In this document: positions 10,910 through 20,483 of the stretch, in pieces
Layout: each line of letters starts with the position of its first letter
How positions within the stretch are numbered: position 1 is the stretch's first letter
Source: Alitta virens
Taxonomy: Eukaryota > Annelida > Polychaeta > Phyllodocida > Nereididae
DNA length: 64,000 nt
Direction: 5' to 3'
Assembly (NCBI GenBank): GCA_932294295.1
Contig: OW028579.1
Location: 1,443,085 to 1,507,084, forward strand
Notes under the pieces: generated by a model
Database searches by the model: none
What the model saw: the letters and a program-made list of their open reading frames with translations, nothing else
What the model was told of the DNA's origin: nothing
Made by a program: the position numbers and the translations under genes

Positions 10910-11020
10910 CCGGAAGTACCAATACAATACATGACATCACCACAGTCCAATTATTCATGACGTCATCTAGTATTGTGCATTGGTGACATCCTGTATTGAA
11001 TGTTACATCCGGGTACAAGG
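10910..11020. repeat. Imperfect palindrome with CRE-like site
   Basis: Left CCAATACAATACATGACATCACC is mirrored on the right by GGTGACATCCTGTATTGAATG, with TGACGTCA near the middle. A likely small foldback immediately after family F. Its boundaries are uncertain. Confidence 0.4.
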
Positions 11021-11685
11021 TCATACAAGATCTGACCATCCCTATAGATCACCTCACCATTAACTTCGCAGACCACTTTGGATTGCTTGAACCATTGAAG
11101 GTTCAATTAAAGTCACTGCTGTATTCATATAAACTCCTTCTGCGTTAGATTGTTTTTCGTCTTCCCCTTTTTTGCTACTATATTCACAGTCCTTGATAAT
11201 GGACTGACTTTTATGATGCAATCTACATAGCAACATGAGTAAATTTCATTTATTTCTTCAGAGAATAATCTCATAAAGCTGTTGAATATGGAAAACATTA
11301 GCTTGGGATGGGACAGCTCATGTTCTTCTACTTTCTATTTAGGTTCTGCAGGAAAAGATGTTTTGCATGATATTGATTTCATGCAAAGGAGATTAGAAGA
11401 CTTCTTGTTTGTTTATCGAATCTACAATGAAGTTCTATGTGGATAATCATTTTATGTGACTCAGTAGAATACCACTCAGACAATGGAAATTTAGTGTGAC
11501 TGAATTACCTAATAAAATTAAGCAATTAAGAATATAATAGGATCTAAACTGAATGCTGGGGCTATTGCTACCTTCAGGAAAATGCATCAGAGGGCGCTTG
11601 CTGCCACATAAATGACGCTAGAAAGGAGTGGCTAATATTGCTATATGATTAACAGATTATTGTGTTAACCATAATGGGGTATATG
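11021..11685. other. Unassigned DNA
   Basis: No recognisable feature. Confidence 0.4.
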
Positions 11686-11689
11686 GAAT

Positions 11690-11855
11690 GAGGTTTTTTG
11701 GTCCTGTGTTATTCCATCATAAATAATGAGGGCTAATTAAGACAGGAAGATGCCATTGCAATAAGGCATAGGATGGAACAGCTGACCCAAGTTATGCCCA
11801 ACCAGCCACCCTACCTTGGACCCAGCGTTTGAAAGCATGCTATCACTTAGCTGGT
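11690..11855 (-). mobile_element. SINE family A, old degenerate copy
   Basis: Family landmarks are present but diverged: GGCTAATTAAGACAGGAAG, GCCATTGCAATAAGGC, GATGGAACAGCTG and CTTGGACCCAGCGTTTG. No duplication remains. It is clearly older than the adjacent SINE at 11911. Confidence 0.65.
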
Positions 11856-11865
11856 CTTTCACTTG

Positions 11866-12364
11866 CAGCCAAATTCATAGAGTTGGAAACCAGTCTCATA
11901 GACTTGGAAGGTGGGTGGGTGGATTAGGGCTTTACGTCCTGTATTTTTTGCACCTGATGGGCTAATTAGGACAGGTAGGGACCATGGCAATGAGACAAAG
12001 GATGAAACAGCCATCCAACTTAGGCTCAACCGGGAGTTGAACCCGGGACCCAGTGGTTGGAAGCCCAGCGCACTACCACTGAGCTAGGCCCCCACCCATA
12101 TAGACTTGGAAGCTGAACTCCAGATGACGTCATGTCAATGTCACAGCTTGGTACAATTAATATGTCCACAAAAATAAGCTCGATAATGTCTGGCCAACTG
12201 TATAACACACAATTTGCTAACTTCTCACAACCTATACCAAGGATAGGATAGGACTCTCCTTGGCTGAAGGATTACTTTAACCAATGAGAGACCTGGACAC
12301 AAGTCGTCCTCTGGAGTTTAGCTGCCAAGTCTAAGATATTGGTATCCAACTGCATTTGGCTGTA
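11866..12364. mobile_element. Palindromic MITE (family C), split by a SINE
   Basis: Ends are CAGCCAAATTCATAGA and, reversed, CAGCCAAATGCAG. Inside are TAGACTTGG, CTGAACTCCAGATGACGTCA, and reversed counterparts AACCAATGAGAG and CTGGAGTTTAGCTGCCAAGTC. The same modules appear at 31306-31475, where the palindrome is cleaner. The SINE at 11911-12099 interrupts the left arm. It contains CRE-like and CCAAT-like motifs and no ORF. Confidence 0.65.
11898..12112 (-). mobile_element. tRNA-derived SINE (family A) nested in family C MITE
   Basis: A 13-bp direct repeat ATAGACTTGGAAG (11898-11910, 12100-12112) brackets the SINE, and this repeat is itself part of the interrupted MITE. On the minus strand the SINE has the tRNA-like head with A box, B box (GGGTTCAACTCC), full body and CCACC tail. 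The nested position gives a relative age: MITE first, SINE second. Confidence 0.92.
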
Positions 12365-12471
12365 AAATACTGTGGCACAGGTTCAGAACCAAATCAATTT
12401 CTAGTTGAAATTAATCGTTTAGTCTGATGGCTGAGGTAGTTTCCAGCCAAATAAGTATCGACTAGACAGTA

Positions 12472-12788
12472 GAGTCTTTTCACTGAGCAGCCCTGAATTC
12501 AGCAAGACAGAAGTCTTTCCTCTCGTCTTATTACTCATTTTGCTTTTCAGACATAGAAGAAAATCACTGACTTATTCAATAAATAAAACTTTCTCAGAAA
12601 AATAGAAAATATCAACTGAATGATAAGGTGTCAAATATACATTAAAATGCACTAAAAATACTGCTGCTTGGATGCACTTTGCTTCAGCCAATCACAGCCA
12701 AGGGCAGGAACTTTTTCAGCCAATAGAATTGCAGTATTCTGTGATAGCCACCTGGTGGAAATATAGAGAACCTTCCGTGAAAATCCAA
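12472..12788 (-). mobile_element. TA-flanked MITE, copy 2 (family B)
   Basis: Runs from GAGTCTTTTCACTGAGC to the complement of GGATTTTCACGGAAGG, with TA at each edge (12470-12471, 12789-12790). Both CCAAT boxes are intact, but the GC core between them reads TTCCTGCCC on the element strand, so the CG of CCCGCCC has become TG. Confidence 0.82.
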
Positions 12789-12790
12789 TA

Positions 12791-13905
12791 TTGCTTGTAT
12801 GTAGGACATTAAACACAGTTAAACATAATTACTATAAGTTGTTACCATTGAACAGACAGTCAGATTTTCCTTGGGGTGTACTCACTGTTGTCAAATACTT
12901 TGAAACTTGTTCTTTGGGTCACTGCACTCCAATTGAATAGTATTGATTACCTTCAACAAGATAATTCAATATGTCTAACAGAGTTTTACTGTGAACAGTT
13001 TACATATACATTTTAGGTCTAAGGGGCTCATGTACAACCAATCAGTTGATGTAATAAGTATCTGACCTAGTGTGTGTCCAAGAAAACAACACTGAGAGCC
13101 ACAACAAGCAATCCAGTCTGACAAATACTGCAGGGACAAACCTGATAATTTTTCACCCAGAGATGAGATAATGCAAGCTCCCAAATTGGTCACATACATT
13201 GGATAAATCAGAGAAGCTAATAGAGAGGAGACGGCCATATGGGAATGGCCCACGCTTGCATGACTAAAGGACCATACAGCAGTAAGATATTGGCTGGAAT
13301 AAGTTGGTTATGAGATTTGTGACAAAGATAAGAATGATAAACTCATTAGTTGATTGCAAAAATTCCATAAGACACGATTGCTTTCAGGCCTGGGGATTGT
13401 ACTTTGGCTGCAAATTGCAATCCCTCGTCCCCAAAGTAATTCACTATACACAGTGAATGTGAAGAAGGGGACATAGCAAGTCATAATGTTGTGATTCCTG
13501 CTGCTGAATGCATTGTTCCAGGCAGTATTATGTCTTCTTTATTGAAGTGTTTGATGAGCCGAGGCAATATAAACTTCCCAGGCATTTGATTTCGTTTATA
13601 TCAAACAACGTAAAGTAAGTTCTTTTCTTTACAGATTACAACAAAACCAATAAAAATTTATTCAATGTTATTACTGAGAACAAGTTTAAATGGGATTGTA
13701 CTCAATTTTGCTGGATATGGTATATATATAATGCAGCTAAAACCTCACATGTTATGAAATGCAAAAAGAAATGCAAAAAAAGATATTGATTGGTGTTGTG
13801 TTTTATTCCCCAATTGCAGCTTTATCACCTTAAATATCGAATGGTATGGGCTGGGTGATCTGCCTTTCATACCACACAGAATCATGTTCGTGTAATGCCC
13901 AAATA
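12791..13905. other. Unassigned DNA
   Basis: No recognisable repeat. A minus-strand frame of 92 codons (12975-13253) shows no motif that I recognise and lacks any exon evidence; treated as chance. Confidence 0.4.
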
Positions 13906-13913
13906 AGGAAACT

Positions 13914-14072
13914 CAAGACGTTGCTATTTCCAAATAAGGACGAAACGCGTACGGCAGTAAAAAAAGCCGGCCAATATTAGGTTGGTATCAATCTGTTTCA
14001 TCACCTGTAGTCGCGCCGGCTTTTTTTACTGCGGTACGCGTTTCGTCCTTATTTGGAAATAGCAACGTCTTG
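13914..14072. mobile_element. Foldback element with about 58-bp near-perfect arms
   Basis: The arms start CAAGACGTTGCTATTTCC and read inward through AATAAGGACGAAACGCG, TACGGCAGTAAAAAAAGCCGGC on the left; the right arm is the exact reverse order with single-base differences only (TACCGCAGT). The loop is about 43 bases. Pairing continues weakly beyond the ends. The arms are GC-richer than the surroundings and nearly free of mutations, so the element is young or kept by arm-to-arm conversion. Only one copy is seen here. Confidence 0.85.
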
Positions 14073-14267
14073 AATTTAGATACACAATACGCTTAAATTG
14101 TGAAAATTGGACCATAAAATGACACCATTGTCGCTTCATTCAGTCTAGTTCCCATTCAAAATAAAGCCTACCTTTATTTACGTCTTATTCGATAACTCCA
14201 TCAATTTTAATCCGATTTTAAAAATCTAAGTTCCAAGTGGCTGAAATTAATCGGGGAATAAAGTGTA

Positions 14268-14345
14268 ACCTAATCTCGTTCCAGATCTGTTTTGGCAGAT
14301 CAGACTCTGAGGGCATCTTGTCTGATCTGTCAAAACAGATTAGGG
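14268..14345. repeat. Short hairpin, 21-nt arms
   Basis: ATCTGTTTTGGCAGATCAGAC (14285-14305) pairs with 14320-14340, with a single G-T wobble and a 14-nt loop. CCTAATCT outside also recurs inverted (AGATTAGG), with a 12-nt insertion in the left arm. It could be a tiny foldback element; it is too short for a typical pre-miRNA. Confidence 0.7.
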
Positions 14346-14765
14346 ACTCATGTGGTCTTCCTATGTGACTTCATTTCCCAATATGGGTGACCTTTTAGTG
14401 TGTCCATTGACTATTACTCTATAGGCCTAAGTTGTTGTGATCAAAACGGACCTAAATGGTTGTTACCGGGCTAAATGAGGCTCTCCACCGTGTAAACTCA
14501 TTGTGATTACTAGGTTAACACAAATGTAATTACCATAACATGGCCCTGAAGATTTCAAATGACCCGGAATAAATTGCTTTTGAGTTGTCAAGGTCAGACA
14601 ATTAAGCGCTGATGCTGTTCCTTAAAAGTGGTGAATTCTGGTTCACAATATCAAAATTAATATGTTTTATTTTCTGCAGTTCAAGCTTGTGTGAATGCTC
14701 AGTGCTCATACGTTTTGTCATCTCTTATAATTTCTTATATATGGTAAAATACATTTCATCAATCA
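14346..14765. other. Unassigned DNA
   Basis: No recognisable feature. Confidence 0.4.
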
Positions 14766-14845
14766 GTCAATCAATCCATCCATCTCTCCAACTATCTATC
14801 TATCTATTTATCTATCTCCATCTATCTGTCTATCCATCTATCTGT
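14766..14845 (+). repeat. (TATC)n/(ATCC)n microsatellite
   Basis: CAATCAATCCATCCATC passes into CTATCTATCTATC and CCATCTATCTG units. The open frame here (ISI/YLSI repeats) is an artefact. Confidence 0.85.
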
Positions 14846-15289
14846 TTGTTCACACCTTGAAAATAACAAACTCTGACATTCCAAGATTTCTTTAAGATCT
14901 GGGACAATCTGCACTCCTTGAGTTACACCCTAAAGCACTGCCAGCAGGTAATGAAGTAACTAGCAATGACTAAGTCATCAGGTTACATCAGCCCAAAGGT
15001 AAGACTGGGCTTGTGTATGTACAAAGATGAACACCGGAAACAGAATGTTTTTTAAGATACGAGGTCAATACCCTTTTCCGAGATTTGTCCTATATTTGCA
15101 TCAGAAGATCTTAATTAAATTGAAAATATCTTTATATGCCCACACATTCATAATTCAGCCATTCTATATTGCTCATCATCATATATCATCATAAAAAATG
15201 TTCTCTTTTCTTCTCTATCTCTAATTTTGTAAGCCTTGAGAATTAGTTTATTATTATTATGTTTTTTACCATGTACTGATTAAATTATA
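14846..15289. other. Unassigned DNA
   Basis: No recognisable feature. Confidence 0.4.
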
Positions 15290-15476
15290 AATCCATAGCA
15301 ATATAACTGATACACAGAACCACAAGGGGGCATGATGATAGCGTTGTTACCACAACTTAGTCACTGCCTCCTTGACCATATAGTATACAATAATTTATAT
15401 ATAGTTGTACCAGACAGATTCATTTTTTGTAAATGTATGGTCAAAATAAAATATTCTTGAGTCTTGAGTCTTGAAT
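15290..15476 (+). mobile_element. LINE-like 3' tail ending in (TCTTGAG)n
   Basis: Ends AAAATAAAATATTCTTGAG with TCTTGAGTCTTGAGTCTTGA repeats. The tail at 59570-59745 ends the same way (AATAAATTCGTCTTGAGTC), and 58755-58830 is a related tail on the minus strand. A poly(A)-signal-like word followed by a short tandem repeat is the usual 3' end of CR1/Rex-like LINEs. No coding part remains. Confidence 0.55.
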
Positions 15477-15881
15477 GAACTTGACTATTCAAAGCCATTT
15501 GACATTTTCATTTTATTGCACAATTTTTATCTATCCTACCAACTTATAAGAATAATAACAATAAATATGCAATAAATATGCAAGAACTAAAAATGCACTT
15601 ATTGAACTCTAATTAATAATTTTGCTAACTTCCTCATAATATGCATAATATGCTCAAACTGATATTTGGTAGCTTGTGGTATCATCATCCATTGTTTGCT
15701 GGTGTCATTCCATTGTGTAACAATAAGTAGCTTGTGACGTCAGGAATGCCAGAAAGAATGGCTGTGCACTGTGTGCAGAGATCATTCAGTGCAATATTTT
15801 AGTTTTTACAATAATAAGGCGAGTCCTATTAGAGATATATGTAATGTGCATTAAGGCTTGGTTTTATTTAAGTAGACCTTG
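15477..15881. other. AT-rich non-coding DNA
   Basis: Nothing recognisable before the 26-bp array. Confidence 0.4.
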
Positions 15882-16115
15882 GACCAATGAACAAAATCAT
15901 GTCACCTGACCAATGAACAAAATCATGTCACCTGACCAATGAACAAAATCATGTCACCTGACCAATGAACAAAATCATGTCACCTGACCAATGAACAAAA
16001 TCATGTCACCTGACCAATGAACAAAATCGTGTCACCTGACCAATGAACAAAATCATGTCACCTGACCAATGAACAAAATCATGTCACCTGACCAATGAAC
16101 AAAATCATGTCACCT
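15882..16115 (+). repeat. Nine exact-length copies of a 26-bp unit
   Basis: The unit GACCAATGAACAAAATCATG plus TCACCT repeats nine times (234 bp) without any length change. The only substitution I can see is ATCATG to ATCGTG in the sixth copy. Each unit carries a CCAAT pentamer. The near identity indicates a recent expansion or ongoing homogenisation and probable length polymorphism. Confidence 0.97.
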
Positions 16116-16590
16116 AACTTAAGCTGGAACTAAGCAATGCTACCAAACACTTGAATCTAACAAAGTGAGTGCACCTTGATCAGGATCAACAACGTATTGA
16201 GTAACATTGCAGACTCCATTAAATAGTCACTTTTTTCACATGGTGGCATTAATTAGCTCTAGACAGTGTTAATTTACGGGTAGCCTATGAGCCTAGTCTC
16301 AGTCGCTCACTGTCAGCATGACTCAGTGCTCGGCTGATATGTCTTTGACTAGCCAAAACACAATTATTTTCAAGTAAGGAAACAATTGAACAACTATTAA
16401 CAATCAAGGGCTTGTAGCTCTTTGTGGCAGCTTTTTCCTCTAAATTTCCTTCTTTGTGTATCCCCAAAGAAAAAAAAGGTGTCAACGCCTACATAGCTTT
16501 TAATAATTTTTTTATACATTGGTTCAAATTTAATGTTATTCAATGTTTTTATTTTTATTTTTTTTAATTATCATATTAGCGCCTAATGAA
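16116..16590. other. Unassigned DNA
   Basis: No recognisable feature; a 66-codon minus frame (16285-16485) is unremarkable. Confidence 0.4.
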
Positions 16591-16718
16591 ATTATGCGGT
16601 TTAATGTCACTTGTAAGCCCGAGTGGGCTGGGGAGTTACAATTGACATACCTGTTGTTTTTGTGTTTAATGTTAATAACTCTATGTGACTAAAATAAAAG
16701 AATTTCAATCAATAAAAT
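16591..16718 (+). mobile_element. LINE-like 3' tail
   Basis: A GC-richer CCCGAGTGGGCTGGGGAG hairpin-like block, then AT-rich sequence ending AAAATAAAAGAATTTCAATC AATAAAATTT. It resembles the other AATAAA-ended tails in the window. Confidence 0.4.
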
Positions 16719-17350
16719 TTAAAAAGTATACAATAGTTAAGATACAACATATTTGTGACTGACCTTGACAATTTCCTGTTGAAGTATTGTTGTCAGGCCG
16801 AAATCTGGAATGTAGAAAATAATGCTTAATCTCATGGAAAATTCATGAATATTACTGACATTGATTAAACGTTAGTTTCCTAACATTGCGGTAACATTTG
16901 TTCGATGGGCGGAACTGAGAGGTGTCACCAACGCGCATTTACACACAAGGAAAGCATGACCGTCTATGAAAATTACACTCAATAAATTTGCATAACAAAT
17001 GGTGAAATATCTGACATGTCTGAATAATGCAAACGCCATCATTTATTGAAGCAATTCTTGGACTGCATGTTTACCATGACAATATTTGCAATTTTGCTGT
17101 AGTTTCACTACACATAGAATCTAGGGCATGTATTCGGAAGGATGCCAGAATGTGTAGTCAATAGAACAAACAAAAGCCATCGAATCCTTTGTTTTCATTG
17201 ATTATAATCTCAGTTCAAAGTACATTACAATGGTGCTAACGCATTCACGACAACCCATTGGTGCCAGATTTAGCATATTTGCACAACCTATCTATGCAAA
17301 CTCATGTTTCTCCGTGTCATGTTATTACGATGCAAGTTTTCAACAGTTTG
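16719..17350. other. Unassigned DNA
   Basis: No recognisable feature. Confidence 0.4.
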
Positions 17351-17354
17351 CAAA

Positions 17355-17660
17355 TCACTGGGTGACCCGGTGGCAAGACGCTTGCCCGCTCCTCTGAACA
17401 GAAGGACCCGGGTTCAATCCCAGGCCCGGGCAAACTTTCATGAGCATCATCCAAGCAGCTGGATGTCGTTCGGAGGAGACGTTAAATTGGCGGTCCTTGC
17501 ACTTAGTGTCTATGCGGAGGCAAGTGAAAGATCCCACCCATGGGGTAAATGTGTGACATGGGTGGACTCCTCCTCTCTCTCACCTCATCAATCAACCCTT
17601 GATAGCGGCAAAAACTTGCGTTAGAGATCTGCACTTCCAATATCTATCTATATATCATGG
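17355..17660 (+). mobile_element. tRNA-derived SINE (family S2), copy 1
   Basis: The head has a tRNA-like GGTGACCCGGTGGCAAGACGC and B box GGGTTCAATCCCAGG. The body is GAGCATCATCCAAGCAGCTGG, ACGTTAAATTGGCGGTCC, GTGTCTATGCGGAGGCAAGTG and CACCCATGGGG, ending in a (TATC)n-like tail. A more complete head, GTGGTCTAGTGGTAAGACGC, is in the minus copy at 36100-36315. Open frames of 106 (plus) and 60 (minus) codons fall inside the SINE and are not genes. Confidence 0.85.
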
Positions 17661-17851
17661 GTTTTAACTTCTACATATTCACTGAATTGCATTCACTACT
17701 TGTTTGTATTATTATATCAATGGTTTTCTTTTTTTCACCTTCATGTCGAGAAACTATAAGCATTTTGCCATAAAGCTATCCATTGTAGGTGAGAATAAAG
17801 AAGCAGATGAAATGGTTTAACGATAAGGCAACATAAACACTTTGTGAAATA

Positions 17852-18168
17852 GAGTCTTTTCACTGAACAGCCCTGAATTCAGCAAGACATAAGTCTTTCC
17901 TCTCCTCTTATTACTCATTTTGCTTTTCAGACACAGTAGGTAATAACTAACTGATTCCATAAATATAACTTTCTCAGAAAAATAACAAAAGTCAACTTAA
18001 TGATAAAGTGTCAAATATACATTAAAATGCACTAAAAATACCGCTGCTTGGATGCACTTTGCTTCAGCCAATCACAGTCAAGGGCGGGAACTTTTTCAGC
18101 CAATATAATTGCAGTATTCAGTTTTAGCCACCTGGTGGAAACACAGAGAACCTTCCGTGAAAATCCAC
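17852..18168 (-). mobile_element. TA-flanked MITE, copy 3 (family B)
   Basis: 317 bp between TA dinucleotides (17850-17851, 18169-18170). It starts GAGTCTTTTCACTGAAC and ends with the complement of GTGGATTTTCACGGAAGG. The double CCAAT block and the intact GGGCGGGAA core are present. Confidence 0.88.
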
Positions 18169-18269
18169 TATTCATCCATATCAATACTAAATACAAAGTA
18201 TTTCCAAGATCACAAACATCAACCCAAAGGGTGCTCACCACTACTGCTCAGTTACAAGGTATCCTTGCC

Positions 18270-18378
18270 GATATGAATTATGATGTATAATATGTTACAT
18301 TCATCAATTTATTATGTGCTTGGCAAAATAAATCTATCTAGCCATCTATCTATCTCTATCTATCTATCTATCTATCTT
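18270..18378 (+). mobile_element. LINE/SINE 3' tail with (TATC)n
   Basis: AAAATAAATCTATCTAGCC runs into CTATCTATC repeats. Same AATAAA-plus-microsatellite pattern as other tails. Confidence 0.5.
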
Positions 18379-18380
18379 CC

Positions 18381-19034
18381 ACCACTCCGCCCCCTCAGTC
18401 GTGGGCATCCCGCGGGCAAGTTTGGTAACAATTATATATATATATCATCTTTAATCATCTCTTTGTATACTAATACAATACATGGTTTATTATATACAGG
18501 GGCATACCAAAGTGCAGATTTTAATGCCTTAATTCCCATGATACATTCTTAAAATTCATGACACTCAGGCATTTGTCATTTAATTCATATTTATGGGTAC
18601 ATTTGCATCCATACTGTCTGTTAACAGGCAGCGTTTGGAAGATTATCTATTATCCTGTAGGTTAAATGCTTTTGGCAACCTATTCGCAAATGTACGTGAT
18701 GAATTGGCATGGAAATGTGACATAATCATACATAATCATACAAAAGATAAGACTTTCATGCATATTTAATTTTGGAAATCATACTCTATCGTTCACAATC
18801 CATCTTTTGTATGCTTATATCCATATGATTAAGTATTGTTATTCATCAAATGAATACGAATTAACTTCATTTGTGGATGAAGCATTCTCAGAGCCACCGA
18901 ATATACATCCAAATAAATCTGAAAGTCGTGAAAAAATGAAATAATGTACATCATGTTGGATGAGAGAATCGACAACAAAAAATATCTGTCATGTTTGTAA
19001 ATATCTTTAGTTATCTAGTTTTGGCTCCAAATAA
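18381..19034. other. AT-rich DNA upstream of a LINE ORF remnant
   Basis: There is a short GC-rich patch at 18380-18422. The rest may be eroded LINE sequence, but I cannot recognise reverse-transcriptase motifs in it. Confidence 0.3.
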
Positions 19035-19307
19035 TTTCGTTACAAATTAGAGAACAAATTGGTAACCGCTTACTTTCAAGACAACATATTTGTAAAAAAT
19101 AGAAACATTAATCGACACAACACCAGATCTGCCAATGCATTCCATATTCCCCGAGTTAGGCATGAATTTGCCAAACATGGCATTCATTATATAATTCCCA
19201 TGGCTTATAATAATAGTATTCCGCTTATCATAAACAAAATTTACACCCACAGTCTCTCTGGATTTGCAAAATATATCAAGAATGACTATCTAAACAATTA
19301 TTAAGAA
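19035..19307 (+). pseudogene. LINE ORF2 C-terminal remnant (non-LTR retrotransposon)
   Basis: An open stretch of about 90 codons, bounded upstream by a stop at 19032, reads as the region after the reverse-transcriptase domain of CR1/jockey-group LINEs. It has the features HNTRSANAFHIPRVRHEF, then a Y..P..YN.SIP..I line and a final SLSGFAKYIKNDYLNNY before the stop at about 19302. In intact elements this is the extreme C-terminus of the replicase. The catalytic domain is absent, the usual WN before LP is altered to YN..IP, and no start codon suits it. A 5'-truncated, dead LINE copy is the most likely reading. Confidence 0.65.
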
Positions 19308-19775
19308 AATTGTTTAATAAGAAATTGTTACATTTGTCAGTCCTCTTCAGGGTGAGCTTTGCTTCATAAATGCCTGTGTTGCACTCATTATATCCCTTTT
19401 GTGAATTTTAATGACTAATTTTCTGCAGTTCATCTTATTGGATAGGGTTCTAAGATATCCAGTGTACTTTTTATTCCTCTAATATGGTATGTTGATCACT
19501 CGGAGGTGATGAAGCAAGTCATTCACTGCACAGAAAATGCTTGTAAAAGTAGCATGTGAATTTCATTTCAGTAACTTCAACATGGCATGTGAATTTCATT
19601 CAATCAGGTTCTGAATAGAAAATGCTCATAACAATAGCATGTGAATTTCATTTAGTATTTTGTTCATCAATGTTTCTGTCCAGTCATTTCTATTATCATT
19701 ATTGTTACTATTATTATTCTTAAAATATTTTATTAACTTGATAAATTGTAATCGGTGACTCAGGAGATTTCAGCC
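19308..19775. other. Probable LINE 3' flank
   Basis: AT-rich. The word GCATGTGAATTTCATT recurs three times between 19552 and 19653, a small direct repeat. Part of this may be the LINE 3' untranslated region. Confidence 0.35.
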
Positions 19776-19982
19776 TACATTTAAATGCCTGGGTGGCCTC
19801 TCGATAGCGGTCTTAAGAACTTAGAGAGAGGCCTCCCACACAGAAAAAAAAAATTTTAAAAATGTCTTTACTCGTTTATTTGTCTATTTGTCTATGTATG
19901 TTTCAAACAATGTCTGTATATGAAATGTGTGTCTCTTTGTGTAAATAAATGTCTTTGTCTGTCTGTCTGTCTGTCTGTCTTG
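19776..19982 (+). mobile_element. LINE-like 3' tail ending in (GTCT)n
   Basis: A GGTGGCCTCTCGATAGCGG ... GAGAGAGGCCTCCC hairpin is followed by a T/A-rich run, AATAAATGTCTTTGTCTGTC and GTCT repeats. The hairpin motif CTCGATAGCG also occurs in the tail at 59570-59745, so the two probably share a family. Confidence 0.6.
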
Positions 19983-20483
19983 ATATATTTATGAGCAGCA
20001 GAGGTATTTTCACACATTTCCAGTGTAAATACCAACTAACAAATAAATCAGAACTGTTATTAGTGACCAAAATTAATTATACAATACTAAGTAGATTCCT
20101 ATTTCAAATCTTACCTTCTTCACAAGTCACCATATACTACTTTTATTTGATTTGTGTTAACCTGGTACAACTACTCAGATTTCCCCAACACAAAGATAGA
20201 AATGTTTCAGACATAAATGCTTCAGACTGAGGAATAGTTTCTTATTATCAAGATGTTCTTCGGCAAACGATAAGAATATAATTCAAGCAAGGCTGTGTGT
20301 TAAATCGTGGAAGAACTAGTTCATCCAAGGTTAAATAGTCAAGGTTACACATGGTTGTCCTTCCCATGACCTTGACATCCTGGCCGCTATTTGCATGTGT
20401 GTCTCACCTCCGGTTTACCACATGCATATCAGGTAAACAATACTAATTATTGCATCTATGAGTTCACATGTCTGGTGAGGTGT
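19983..20483. other. Unassigned DNA
   Basis: No recognisable feature. A 93-codon frame (19949-20230) starts in the GTCT repeat and has no recognised domain. Confidence 0.4.

Noticed and set aside
15882..16115. CRISPR-like regular repeat
   Set aside because: The 26-bp units are directly abutting with no spacers, in a eukaryotic context.
17304..17624. 106-codon plus-strand frame
   Set aside because: Covers the S2 SINE, including its B box; the same sequence recurs at 36100-36315 with frame changes.
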